A stretch of DNA of 64,000 nucleotides, taken from positions 30,443,610 through 30,507,609 of the forward strand of contig NC_052479.1 in assembly GCF_009730915.1 (NCBI RefSeq), written 5' to 3'. A program made the translations under genes and the position numbers. A model generated the notes under the pieces. It was not told the DNA's origin, did not search any database, and worked only from the letters and a program-made list of their open reading frames with translations. Source of the stretch: Dioscorea cayenensis subsp. rotundata. Its lineage: Eukaryota; Streptophyta; Magnoliopsida; Dioscoreales; Dioscoreaceae. Below are positions 50,201 through 62,261 of this stretch, piece after piece (within the stretch, counting starts at the first letter, position 1; each line of letters starts with the position of its first letter).

Positions 50201-52474
50201 TTGTGTTACTAGATGCGAACACTGGTCATGTCGTAACATCAGGACCTGAATCATCTGCAAAACTAAATGTTGTAGTTCTTGAAGGTGATTTTAACAATGA
50301 AGATGACTGGACAGATGAAGACTTTGAAAGTCATGTAGTCAAAGAACGTGAAGGAAAAGGGCCTCTTTTAACTGGGGATTTGCAGGTATCCTTGAAAGAA
50401 GGTGTGGGGACGCTTGGGGAACTAACATTTACTGACAATTCAAGCTGGAAACAAAGTAGGAAGTTCAGACTTGGTTTGAAAATCGCTTCAGGCTTCTGTG
50501 AGGGAATTCGTATCCGCGAAGCAAAGACAGAACCCTTCGCAGTTAAGGATCACAGAAGCGAATGTAGGTCTGCTGGGAATTTAAGTTATATATTGGTCTT
50601 CATTTTTTTAAACTCCTTGTTTGTCTCATCCTTAATTTTCATGTTGTACAGTGAACAAGAAACACTATCCTCCTGTTTTGAAGGATGATGTCTGGAGACT
50701 GGAAAAGATTGGCAAGGATGGCTCGTTCCACAAAAGGTTAAATAAGGCAGGAATTTATACAGTAGAAGATTTTTCTACGTCTCGTTGTGAGAGATTCACA
50801 AAAAAATTGCGGAATGTAAGGAATTAACTTGGAATTCAGTTTATGCAAACAGATACTAAGCTGGAAAATTAATTGTTATTTTACATGATTGTAGATCCTG
50901 GGAAGTGGCATGTCAAATAAGATGTGGAAGAGCTTAGTGGGGCATGCAAAGACTTGCGTCCTAAGTGGGAAGTATTATGTATACTATTCTGATGATACAA
51001 GGAATTTTGGTGCTATATTCAATAATATCTATGAATTTGTTGGGTTAATTGCTGGTGGGCAATATTATTTAGCCGAAAGCCTCGGTGACTGCCAGAAGGT
51101 CAGGTTTTTTTTGCTTATTTTTCTTTTGTTTTGCTTGCTATTTGACACGGCAAACAGCTGCTGATGAAGTCACTGTTAGTAGCTTTTAATTATCGACTGT
51201 TTGAGTTTTACTCAAAATATTTTTATGTTTGTAGGTGTTTGTCGATACCTTAGTGAAGAAGGCATATGACAATTGGATGAATGTTATAGAATATGATGGG
51301 AAGGCCCTTCTAAATTTCACACGGAATGAAGTTCCATCTGCCCAGGCAAATTATTCTGCTTCCTATGATCAACAACATGTCTCTCAAGCCAGCCTATCAG
51401 TTTCTGTTCCTTCTGATCAATCTTTAATTGATACAGGAGTGACCGTGGGTAAGGACTTTATATGGTTATATAATATGTGTAGGAATTAGAGCTATCCAGC
51501 ACTATGTTCATGTGAAATGTTAATTGCTATACCAGTTTAGTATGACCAATGTAATGGATAGTCATACAGATGGGATTATCATATGCATCTTGCCGTCGGT
51601 ATGGATATTGATCACACCAATGCACCCTGACCATTTAGCGATAAAAACTGAATATGAATTTTTTTTAGTTACAATTGCCTATGTTGTTGACCTTTGTTTT
51701 ACATTTGTTGCTCTGCTTATCTTCATGAAGTTTGTGTATGTATATACCAATTATGAAATGGTATAGACTGCGGACTAAACCTGGTCTCTGTGAACAGGGG
51801 TTGTCATCTCAAGTAGCTATGGTGGAAATCAATCAGGCCAATGTTCCACTCAAACTGAGCATGTGGCGCCCAATGCTCAGTTACAGTATGAAAGCAGTTC
51901 ATGTAATTCACAAAATCAGTTCATCGATTCTTCTCAGCAGGCCCAAAGCACAAGAAATGATAGTACCGGCTTGGTATTGGTCCCCTCGCAACAACCTAGC
52001 TTGGGTTTCCAATCCATGAGTCAGGCCTTACAGCCATCTAACCTCAATTCATATGATGACAGTACCACCCATCAAAGAGATCTCTCTGATGAAGATATAC
52101 ACATGATAACTCACAAACTGCTAGGGAATGAAGATGACCGGACCACCCATCAAAGAGAAATCCGAGTTGATGATTTCTTCACTGAGGAAGAAATTTCCAT
52201 GAGAAGCCACAAACTGCTAGAGAATGAAGATACGCAGCATTTGCTCCGTGTCCACAGCATGGGTGGTACTGCTCACTTGGCAGAAGATGGATTTAGTTTT
52301 CCCTCATTCATGCCATCACCATCCCCTAACTATAACATTGACGAGGATCTCAACCACATATCAGGCAAAGTTGTCGTGGGATGGCTTAAAATTAAGGCTG
52401 CTATGAGATGGGGAATATTTATTCGAAAGAAAGCTGCTGAGAGAAGAGCTCAGCTTGTTGAGCTCGAGGAATGA
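47218..52474 (+). CDS. CBP60-family calmodulin-binding transcription factor, copy 1
   Basis: Nine exons join to 694 residues: 47218-47280, 47449-47588, 48383-48458, 49690-49748, 50076-50563, 50652-50815, 50895-51098, 51235-51448 and 51798-52474. The order is a short coiled-coil start; the family N-terminus ([36 protein letters not shown]); the calmodulin_bind domain (PF07887, about 115-420; [59 protein letters not shown]); an acidic Gln/Ser-rich tail; and a basic helix ([20 protein letters not shown]), which in CBP60 proteins binds calmodulin. Members regulate salicylic-acid immunity and growth genes in the nucleus. In exon 6 one extra T and two extra A replace [13 protein letters not shown] by [14 protein letters not shown] without losing frame. 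A transposon sits in the intron before exon 4. Confidence 0.85.
49159..49570. mobile_element. Mutator-like MITE, 412 bp, in an intron of CBP60 copy 1
   Basis: It is absent from copy 2, where the flanks read straight through. Exact 9-bp target duplications AAGCTTAAA lie at 49150-49158 and 49571-49579. The termini GGGAGAATTGGTTATAAACCCC and its partner ending CTGCAAAAGCCCC are degenerate inverted repeats. No coding capacity. It was inserted after the gene duplication. Confidence 0.85.
52050..52230 (+). repeat. Imperfect internal duplication in the CBP60 copy-1 tail
   Basis: Two adjacent coding segments of roughly 80-90 bp each encode a TTHQR start, an acidic stretch and an HKLLGNED or HKLLENED end. 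Copy 2 has only one such segment (ending RQLLENED). The duplication adds about 26 residues to the acidic tail and keeps the frame. Confidence 0.75.
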
Positions 52475-53606
52475 GAATCTCAACCTTACAAGTGTTAGAA
52501 TTCATGGTAGCAGTTGCCAATCTCAGATGACCTTTGTGACAACTCGAGGATGGTTAGTGATCACAAAATTCTAACGTTTAGTGTCGCAACAAGGGATCCA
52601 CTTGTACCATTTATCTCTACAGCAAGCCGTCCTTCCGTGTTCACTGCTAATGTTTAGTAAGTTTGATGATTACCGATCATTCTGTCACCGCAAACTATGC
52701 ACATGAGCTGGAACAAACTCGAACTCTTTGGTAAAACACAATTGCTTGGCCATTGATCATCGTAGTTTTAATGCTGCCACAAGTCCATGAACTGCTTTGT
52801 TAGTTAGTCAACCAGAAGAAGACTTGATGATGCTTGCTTGTTTTTGCCCTCTTTGTCTTATGAATAGAGAACACTTTTGGGCATGCTTGTATGTAATCTG
52901 TTGTGTTTGTTTTAATTTTAAAAACTGTTAAAATGGCTTTACTTGATTTAGGCAGTTCTGATATGTGTTTATGTAAAATGTTCAGCTTGTGTTTGTTAAT
53001 ATGCAGCTAGTGTTTGCGGTTTCAAATTGTGTCCTTGTACTTTTTTTTTTAATGTACTTGCTTAATGTAATTACTTTGGTTAGAAGTGTCCAATAAATAA
53101 ATAAATAAAATTAATTAAATAAATGAAATGTCTTGTGATATTTATTTATATATTTTAATAAAATGGACAAATCATGTGAGGCAGTGTAGAGAAGAGAAGT
53201 TAATACTTTAATTCACTTATGCTTTTACCTTGATCTGGTGTTAATAAATCAAAAGGTCGTTGGTTTATTAGTTAAATGCATTTGTACCAAAAAGAAAATG
53301 TTTTTTTGTTATTTGTCATTCATGATGAGAAAAAGAAGTATTTGTTGCTTTCCTACTTTTTATTAGTTAAATGCATTTGTACCAAAAAGAAAATGTTTTT
53401 TTGTTATATCAGGTATGTGAATTAGATGTTTGTTGTATTAGGTTATGTACAATTGGGAGTTTGTATCTTGTTTTCTTACACCTAACAACAGTAAGTTTTT
53501 TCTGTAGCACTGCCCCTTGTGAAAGAGTTGCCTGCTTTGTATTTATCTTTCACTGTCTTGTTGATAAGCTAAATATCTCTAGGAATAACTGAAATCTGTA
53601 TTGCAG
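52475..53606. other. 3' UTR and flank of CBP60 copy 1
   Basis: It matches 62945-64000 downstream of copy 2. A 47-bp phrase containing TAAATGCATTTGTACC occurs twice (about 53269-53311 and 53362-53407). Only a trace of the SMC4 exon seen in copy 2 remains (TATC/AGGTATGTG near 53405), 23 bp having been lost. Confidence 0.65.
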
Positions 53607-53944
53607 ATGATTACTGTTGGAGGTGATGCAGAACTAGAACTTGTTGATTATTTGGATCCTTTATCTGAGGGTGTGGTTTTCAGTGTCAGACCTCCAAAGA
53701 AGAGCTGGAAGAATATTGCCAACCTATCTGGTGGAGAGAAGGTAATTTTTTTTTTTATACTAGAATTTAGTGTATTTCCTCATTCTGTCATCACCAAACC
53801 CTGTTGCTATGTGCTGCACTTCTTGTGGAGATAGATATGATGGCTGACATTGTATATCTCCAAGATTAGTTGTATTCTATTGCTTACAATTTCTATGATG
53901 CATGTTTGCCCTAAGGACTTAGGATGATCCTGAAAAATTTTTAC

Positions 53945-53975
<31 letters not shown>

Positions 53976-55044
53976 TTGATGTCATGAGTTGATGAGATAT
54001 TAGTATTAGTGGATTCTTGAAACATAAAAGAAATTTAAAGTACAAACTGAAACCTTTGCTAGGATTGCCCCGCCCATGCTATTTAGTAGTGAAAGGGTCC
54101 TTTCAATGTTTGTGAGTCAAGTTTTCTATTTCAAAATCAGGACTCTTTTCTGTTATTTTTCTGCTTAGGATAGGTTTTCTCTGAATATTTACATATTAGA
54201 GCTATTATTCAAGATGAGATTTCTATTTATATTTAAATTCAGTTTTCTATTGAAACCATAGTTTTCTACCTTCAAGGTGTACTCTCTTTACTTGATCTTC
54301 TTTTGGCTCTTTTGTTTTGATCATTGAACATTAGTTCTAGATTGATTATTCAGGGTTGATTGCATCTGAGATTTGAAGGAATAATGTTGTAAGTACTGAT
54401 TGGTTCCTCACACTAGGCTTGCATCCATTTCTGAGGTTTGGACTGCGAACACATCTACTTGATTACTGCAGTCCTTTTATCTGAATATTTTTATCTTGAT
54501 CAACTCAAAGTTGAAAAATTTTAACATTTTATAATGTTGTTAATTTGAACTTGAGGTTCTTTGCAGAAATAGTATTCATATATTGGAGTAACTAATAATC
54601 CCACATTCATATTCAAATCATGAATATTCTTTTTGGGTGTCTCAATCAGTCTAAGGCTTTGGGTTGAATCATCCAGTGTTAATTACCTTGAATCTGTTCT
54701 AGATGGAAAGAAATGGATTTCTTAAGTTTAATGAAAATTTTTTCAATCTTTTATGTTCATAGCTACTAAATGTTAGCCATGGTCACTAATGTCTGTGGTT
54801 CATATGACATTCATTAGTATATATGTCGGCATAGACCTGCATATATATATGCAGGTCTTATCATCAGTCATTTGTGCATTTTACCGTCATTAATTTTCAT
54901 CGGTTTCCTTTTTAACTCTTCTTTAGCATCATTGCTTGCAGCTTGAGGAATAATGTGTTTGAACTGGCTGACCGACTCGTCGGCATCTATAAGACAGACA
55001 ATTGCACAAAGAGCATCACTATAAATCCTGGAAGTTTTGTATAG
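53607..55044 (+). pseudogene. SMC4: SMC4 (condensin ATPase) 3' remnant
   Basis: Two exons of the condensin subunit SMC4 are recognisable. The first, 53607-53741, encodes 45 residues with GGDAELELVDYLDPLSEG, VFSVRPPKKSWKN and the ABC signature LSGGEK, ending at a normal donor. The second, 54942-55044, encodes the C-terminus (FELADRLVGIYKTDNCTKSI to PGSFV and stop). The exon that should lie between, with the Walker B/D-loop region (YVMDEIDAALD-type), is missing from the 1.2 kb between them. The rest of SMC4 is absent upstream. The piece therefore cannot make an ATPase. The reading frames themselves are still open, which suggests fairly recent origin. Confidence 0.85.
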
Positions 55045-55769
55045 ATTGATTGTGATAAAGATTAATCATGGAACAACGACATGACGCTAATTGTGAGATG
55101 TCGAATACTAATCCATCTTTCGATGTTCGGTAGTAAACTCAATTACTCGACATTGCTATGTAAACGGCTTATTATCATTATGAAAGGATTGTAGACACTT
55201 GTATGTAAACTGATTTAGAATCTTCAACAGGAATTAATTATGAAGGACTTTTATGTGTGTGTGCATGCATTTTGCTGGATATAATGTTGTGTTTGTTGTT
55301 GTAATGCATTAGATAAAATAAAAATGTCAAGGGGTACAAAGCATTGAATATGATACTGAAATCATGACTGCATGAGCTGCCTAGATGCTAAACATATATT
55401 ATTTGAGTTTAATTCACTCTTTAAGTTCACAAGATAAGTAAGATTTTGGAGAAGTAATTGATTGGGTTTATGAAGGTGTAAATATTCAAAGAAACCCCAA
55501 AACTTTTCTCCATTTTCAAAGTGTTTTAAAATTTTGATAAAACCCCTATCTTAGGTGAGATGACCAAGATAAATAATGATATTAATATTATTAAATAAAT
55601 AAAAGTTTCTAGCTAGGAACTTGCCTGCGAAGCTTCGTGATGCCATGTCCTCCATTGGTTGGTTGTTGGTCTTTGTTCATATATATATGAACCGGAGGAT
55701 GTCAAGTGTATTCATTCATTCATTCCACCACGTGAGCTCCTTATAATAATCGTCTAGCTTCAGAGAGGG
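55045..55769. other. Flank of the SMC4 remnant and left side of CBP60 duplication unit 2
   Basis: Bases about 55120-55445 recur at 37230-37570. Bases from about 55480 resemble 46800 onward. No gene is supported. Confidence 0.6.
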
Positions 55770-56700
55770 CAGTTACTATGGTATCTCTGCTAACTGGGGA
55801 CACTCCTCTCACCATTGACTTCCAGGTAGTTAACTCTTGGACTTGATTGCATACACAGCTCTTCCTGCAAGAGCTTTTTCTTGAGTCTTGACATCGAGTT
55901 GCAACTCTTGATGCTTGTTGTGCTAATTCATTCCATAAATGACGTCTATTGGTAGATTTTTGACATTTGATTTTATTGAGGTTTTTTTTTTTTAAAGACA
56001 TGATGAAAGAAACAAAAATAAATATTTAGATTTTACGACCATGTGAGAACTTTGATGTGTCTTTGAAAAGGGAAACCATATTGCAACCTATGTTATTTAC
56101 TCATTGACATTTTGCCAGGTTTGTTTGTTTGTTTGTTTTTTTTGTTTTCTCTTGCTCTGGTTCGGCCTGCTTATGTAACAGAAAACTTCCAGTTTGATGA
56201 AGTTGAGGCCCCAATGTCTGCTGCAATGCCGGATGCTAGTGAGACAACAACAAGCTTTCCTCGCCAATTTACCACCAACCAGTTTCCTGTGGTGCCTCTG
56301 CCAACTGTGGACAATCCTCTCCCCACTGACTTCCCGGTAACTCTTTTATATGGTTGCACAGCAGGTCGTCCTGTCCACTGGACCGAGGATTTGAGATTCT
56401 GTTGACTTCAAATTGGAACCCTTGATTTGTGTTTTTGGCCTTAATTTTCAGATAAGGATGTTGGTGATGCTTGTGGTGATCCATTTCATAAATGCTTTGC
56501 ACTGATAGATATTTTTTGCATTTTCTTTTGGTGAGGTTGTCAAAGAGACGGTGAAAATGCATGCTTCAATATTGGAAAGAAAGAAACAGCCTCGCCCAAT
56601 TAAAAGCGGAAATAAATATTCTAGATTCCACAATCATTTGACCATTAATGTGCCTTTGAGAAGGAATCCATATTGCAAACCTGTATTTTTATTTCAGATT
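55770..56700 (+). repeat. Tandem exon-plus-intron duplication upstream of CBP60 copy 2
   Basis: The segment at about 55770-56130 and the one at about 56288-56700 are diverged copies. Both start with a coding-like stretch ending in a donor (CCTCTCACCATTGACTTCCAG then GTAG; CCTCTCCCCACTGACTTCCCG then GTAA). They continue with similar intron words (TTTGACATTTGATTTT or its counterpart, CATTAATGTGCCTTTGAGAA or GATGTGTCTTTGAAAA, CCATATTGCAA). The second copy is the one that links in frame to the CBP60 gene. Confidence 0.65.
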
Positions 56701-57171
56701 TAGATTGGATGACAACCCAATTTCTTCTTCCCGCCAAATTATTTTTACTTTCTTGCAATGCTGAGCAATTATTAATTACCCTTTTCATTTGCAATTCTAC
56801 AAAAGTATGTTTTCCCAACTTTTCAGAATGAACAAGGTTTCATTGCACCTCCTAGTAGTGGTACTGGTGGACCATTCAATTCTCTCTCAGAAATGCCTAT
56901 TTTATGTGGTGGTGTGTCCTCTGATCCCAGTGGTGTCGAGAAACATGACTATGATTTTGAGAAAGCTCAGACAATGCCATCACAAATCCACAATCCTGAT
57001 GGTATGGTAACAAGTATTTAGTGTGAGTTAAGAATAATTAGACACTGTTGGTCTAGTTTGAGCTGATGTTCATCCTTTTTGGTTGGTGTTGAGTAATCAG
57101 ATGATACCTTCCATGGACCTGCAATGTCAAGAATACCTTTGTCTTCTGATTCATACCCTCAGAGCAAGGGC
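56214..57171 (+). CDS. Candidate N-terminal extension exons of CBP60 copy 2
   Basis: Three stretches join in frame to the copy-2 start: 56214-56336 (ATG, 41 codons, DASETTTSFPRQF to PLPTDFP), 56827-57001 (NEQGFIAPPSSGTGGPFNSL to SQIHNPD) and 57101-57171 (TFHGPAMSRIPLSSDSYPQS). Acceptors TTTTCAG and TAATCAG and donors CCG/GTAACT and G/GTATGG fit, and the phases (0, 1) agree. They would add 123 Ser/Thr/Pro-rich residues before the usual start at 57172. An exon acceptor also fits at 56182 if transcription begins earlier. I recognise no domain. Copy 1 has no equivalent, so these are either real ancestral exons lost there or a fusion. Confidence 0.5.
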
Positions 57172-60100
57172 ATGGAGGAAGCTGCCACAGAATTTGGTCA
57201 GCTTAAATCGACTGTTGGAGAACTCAAGACCCAGGTAGCTATTAGAATTAATGTACTATCATAGTGCTTTGTGAGTACCTTTTAAATTGCGAGTCATTTT
57301 GCTTCTTCTTGTGTGTTGCAAATGTCATACTGCTTTTCCTCAATAGACATGATATGATATGCTAATCTGGTAAAGGTGTTCTTTTGACATAAAATTGAGG
57401 GCTTGGACCCGAGCTAGTTGAGGAAGTTACTTGTCAATTTTTTGATTCTGGATGTTGGATTTTAAATCTTTGGTTTACATAATGAATTCTAGTTTTTGGA
57501 GATGGAGCGACGGATTAGGTTTTTGGAGCGATCTGGGACGATGGGGCGGGAGAAGCGGGGTCTTGAGCTTTCTGCTGACGGGGAGGAGCATGGTTCCAAT
57601 GCTAAGCGCCAGAAGGCCCCTGCTCTTGCGAGGTATATGCTTAACTTGATCCTTAAGGGTTTTGGGTAGATTTTTGCTTTCTGATTTTTGAGTTAGTTTG
57701 TGTCATTTTTTTTTTTTCTTTTGAATTGATTTAAGGATAAAAGTTTGAAGTTGTGAGGTTTGTTATGTTGATGAATTTACTTAGGTGGTTTTGTGCTATT
57801 GATTGTTCTATTATGTGCTGTCGCTTTAATTTTGGTGAAAGATCTGAAAGGAGAGCTTTTTTTTTTAAGATTTGAGTAGATGATGAAGGGGTTAGTGATG
57901 TCTCTGCTGGGGTTCATCTGTAAGTCAAGGCTTAGGTTGGAGAATTGTAGATTGGTGTTCAGCACTTGTTTCAAGTCTAGTTTTCACATGTTGTTAGGGT
58001 TTGAGCAAGATCTCCTTTTGCCCTGGCTCTCATGGAGTGTTTATGCGATAAAGTTGACATGTGTTGTGGTGAGTATACCTCTGCGGTAGATGATGAACTC
58101 AGAGTTTGTGAGGTTCTTGTTTGCTTGAGTTTAAGGTTGGATTGGATTTTTGGAATTGAGGAGTGCAGATTAATGGCGAGTACTTGTTGCAATTTGCAAC
58201 TCCAGTCTCCAAGTGTGGTTGGAGAAAAGGTTGATGTGTGCTATGTTGCTGTCTCATATCTTTAATGTTATGTATTTGTCATCGGTAACTAAGATGGTTT
58301 GATTTCCTTTGCTTCATTTTTTTTTTCTTGTTTGTATGAATTCTACTTGAACTTTTACTCTCTTTTTTTGTTGTCTGAATTAAAATTGCTAGCTCATGCT
58401 TTTCTTATCAAACAATAATTTCGGATCTTTTCTTCTGCTTCTGTAATATTAAGAGCATATTTTTTTTTGTAGTGTGATCATCGAAGCGCTCAAAGTGGAT
58501 AGTTTGCAAAAGCTTTGTTCATCATTGGAGCCTGTTCTGCGTAGAGTTGTAAGACACTGGCATTTTTCTTCTTTTTTTTCCCTCTTTTCAAGCCATGATT
58601 TTGATAATGTTCAAGATTAATTATTTTCAATTTATGATAACTTCTTTTCTTTATTTAATGTTATAAGCTTTACGGGTCAATGGTGTAGTTTACCTCATTT
58701 TTAGGTTACATAACTGAATTTTCAATTTAGTTTGGTGAATTGGAGAGGGGAAACTTATCCTTTTGGAACTTCTATCCCCCTTTGAAGGGAGAAAAATTGG
58801 TTATATTTAATTTACATATATGTACAGCTTTGCCAGTATGTTCCAACTATGCGAGCTAATTTTGGGAATCAAAGGCTTAAAGAATAATTTAATGTACTAG
58901 AGGAAACACCAAGTTAAATCATGCATTTGGTGTGGCTGCTGCCTGTAGATCCCTTCAGCTTTTTGCTATTGAAAATGTTTTGATTTGCTGAAAGATTTTC
59001 ATTCTATAGTTATCATTCTTCTGCGTCAATTGTCTTGCTCAATTTGCAATCTTGAGCCCCAGGTTCAAGATGATGAATGAGGGTTGAGGACATTTTCATT
59101 TTGCCCATCTATAACTTGAGAAAAACTTCTTTTATGATCTAATGGTTTTCTTCTTGACCTTGTCTTTTATTTCCTCCTAAAATGGTTGTATTATATGATA
59201 TACTATAATATTGTGACCTGAAACTTAAAATGTATTCTATGATGGCTACTGCATTCTCATGTCATCTGTTCATGTGTTTTATTTTTTTTCTCGGAACATC
59301 TAGTTTCTGGCTGATTTTTCTTTATTATTAAATTGTGTTTAAATAGGTTCGTGGAGAAGTGGAGCGTGGTTTAGCGAAGTTGGGGCCTGCCATGCTTGGT
59401 ACCAGGTGTGACTTGTGGGAACTATCGACTTAATTGATAAGACTCTGAAGTTCTGATCTGGAAATTATTTTGCGGCCTGATTCTTGCATTTTGTTAGGAA
59501 AAACTGATGCATGACAGGATTTTGGTAGATCCATGAACCAGTATAATTTATGAAGCCTGAATTTATTGACTGAAATTTGAATTTCTTTTGAAAAATTAGG
59601 CCACTCTATTAAAATCCCATCTTGTTGATCTGTTGTCGAATTCCTTAATTTCTCAAATTGAAAGATTTATGACAACTGTGGTCACATAGTAGCATGAATG
59701 AAGAGTTATATGTAGTTAAAAATCAGCATGTTTGCTATCTTACTTCTAGAACTTTCTACTTCTTATGTATGTGCATTGGGAATCAATGAATCCCTAAAGC
59801 ATCTTGAGACATTTTCTGAGGTGTTATAGCTTTAAGTTTTTGCTAGTGATCTCGAAGACTATCTTGGTTTAACTATTCTCTACTTTTTCATTCTGACCTT
59901 AATTATTTCATTTATGATTATCTATCTGTGATTACTCTGACCTTGAAAAATGCAGGTCTTCTCCTATACGAATTGAAGGATCAGATGGAAGAAATCTGCA
60001 ACTCCATTTCCGTTCAAGGTTGTCGCTGCCACTTTTTACAGGAGGGAAAGTAAAGGGGGAGCATGGAGCTTCTTTACATGTTGTGTTACTAGATGCGAAC

Positions 60101-62256
60101 ACTGGTCATGTCGTAACATCAGCACTTGAATCATCTGCAAAACTAGATGTTGTTGTTCTTGAAGGTGATTTTAACAATGAAGATGACTGGACAGATGAAG
60201 ACTTTGAAAGTCATGTAGTCAAAGAACGTGAAGGAAAAAGGCCTCTTTTAACTGGGGATTTGCAGGTATCCTTGAAAGAAGGTGTTGGGACGGTTGGGGA
60301 ACTAACATTTACTGACAATTCAAGCTGGAAACAAAGTAGGAAGTTCAGACTTGGTTTGAAAATTGCTTCAGGCTTCTGTGAGGGAATTCGTATCCGCGAA
60401 GCGAAGACAGAACCCTTCGCAGTTAAGGATCACAGAAGCGAATGTAGGTCTGCTGGGAATTTAAGTTATATTGGTCTTCATTTTTTTAAACTCCTTGTTT
60501 GTCTCATCCTTAATTTTCATGTTGTACAGTGAACAAGAAACACTATCCTCCTGATTTGAAGGATGATGTCTGGAGACTGGAAAAGATTGGCAAGGATGGT
60601 TCGTTCCACAAAAGGTTAAATGAGGCAAAAATTTATACAGTAGAAGATTTTCTACGTCTTGTTGTGAGAGATTCACAAAAATTGCGGAATGTAAGGAATT
60701 AACTTGGAATTCAGTCCGTGCAAGCAGATACTAAGCTGGAAAATTAATTCTTATTTTACATGATTGTAGATCCTGGGAAGTGGCATGACAGATAAGATGT
60801 GGGAGAGCTTAGTGGAGCATGCGAAGACTTGTGTCCTAAGTGAGAATTATTATGTATACTATTCTGATGATACAAGGAATTTTGGTGCTATATTCAATAT
60901 TATCTATGAATTCCTTGGCTTCATTGCTGGTGGGCAATATTATTCAGCTGAAAGCCTCAGTGACAGCCAGAAGGTCAGGTTTTTTTTGCTTATTCCTCTT
61001 TTGTTTTGCTTGCTCTTTGACACGGTAAACAGCTGCTGATGAAGTCACTGTTAGTAGCTTTTAATTATCGACTGTTTGAGTTTTACTCAAAATATTTTTA
61101 TGTTTGTAGGTGTTTGTCGATACCTTAGTGAAGAAGGCATATGACAATTGGATGAATGTTATAGAATATGATGGGAAGGCCCTTCTAAATTTCAAGCAGA
61201 GTAAGCAAACAACCACTTCACAGAATGAAGTTTCATCTGCCCAGGCAAATTGTTCTGCTTCCTATGATCAACATAAAGTCTCTCAAGCCAGCCCATCAGT
61301 TGATACAGGAGGAACCATGGGTGGTAAGGACTTTATATGGTTATATAATATGTGTAGAAATTAGAGCTATCCAGAGCTATGTTCATGTGAAATGTCAATT
61401 GCTATACCACTTTTGTATGACCAATATAATGGATAGTCATACAGATAGGATTGTCATATGCATCCTGCCGTCAGTCTGAATATTTATCACACCAATGCAC
61501 CCTGACCATTTATTGATAAAAACTGAATATGAATTTTTTTTTTTTTTAGTTACAATTGCCTCTGGTGTTGACCTTTGCTTTACAATTGTTGTTCTGCTTA
61601 TCTTCATGAAGTTTGTGTACGTATATACCAATTATGAAATGGTATAGATTACGGACTAAACTTGATCTCTGTGAACAGGGGGTGTCATCTCAAGTAGATA
61701 TGGTGGAAATCAATCAGCCCGATATTCCACTCAAACTGAGCATATGGCACCCAATGCTCAGTTACAGTATGAAAGCAGTTCATATAATTTACAGAACCAG
61801 TTCATTGATTCTTCTCAGCAGGCCCAAATCACAAGAAATGATAGTACCGGCTTGGTATTGACCCCCTCGCAACAACCTAGCTTGGGTTTCCAATCCATGA
61901 GTCAGGCCTTACAGCCATCTAACCTCAATTCATACGCTGACTGGACCACCTGTCAAAGAGATAGCCGTGTTGATGATTTACTCTCTGAGGAAGATATTCA
62001 CATGATAAGCCGCCAACTGCTAGAGAATGAAGATATGCAGCACTTGCCCCATGTCCCCAGCATAGATAGTGCTGCTAACTTGTCAGAAGATGGATTTAGT
62101 TTTCCCTCATTCATGCCATCACCATGCTCTAACTATAACTTTGATGAGGATCGCAACCACACATCAGGCAATGCTGTCATTGGATGGCGAATATTTTTTC
62201 AAAAGCAAGTTGCTGAGGAGAGAGCTCAGCTTGAGCTTGTTGAGCTCGATGAATGA
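57172..62256 (+). CDS. CBP60-family transcription factor, copy 2, with altered calmodulin-binding helix
   Basis: Nine exons equivalent to copy 1 join to 660 residues: 57172-57234, 57493-57632, 58473-58548, 59347-59405, 59956-60443, 60530-60690, 60770-60973, 61110-61323 and 61679-62256. The calmodulin_bind domain is complete, including the normal [13 protein letters not shown], and is very similar to copy 1. The tail is shorter. The C-terminal helix is changed: after GW, nine codons (LKIKAAMRW-equivalent) are missing, and the remainder reads [20 protein letters not shown], with most basic residues replaced. The canonical calmodulin-binding site is therefore probably lost, as in the SARD1 branch, which acts without calmodulin. 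DNA-binding parts are kept. Upstream exons may extend the N-terminus. A solo LTR follows the stop at once. Confidence 0.88.
59577..59796. other. 220-bp indel between CBP60 copies (present in copy 2)
   Basis: In copy 1 the sequence passes from TTTACTGAAA directly to GCATCTTGAG near 49916. Copy 2 has about 220 bp between the equivalent words. No target duplication or terminal repeat is visible, so deletion from copy 1 is likelier than insertion in copy 2. It is intronic. Confidence 0.6.
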
Positions 62257-62261
62257 GAATC

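Noticed and set aside
50140-50688. CBP60 copy 1 beginning within exon 5
   Set aside because: The preceding bases read in frame from the spliced upstream exons, which carry the conserved family N-terminus, so the internal start is not needed.
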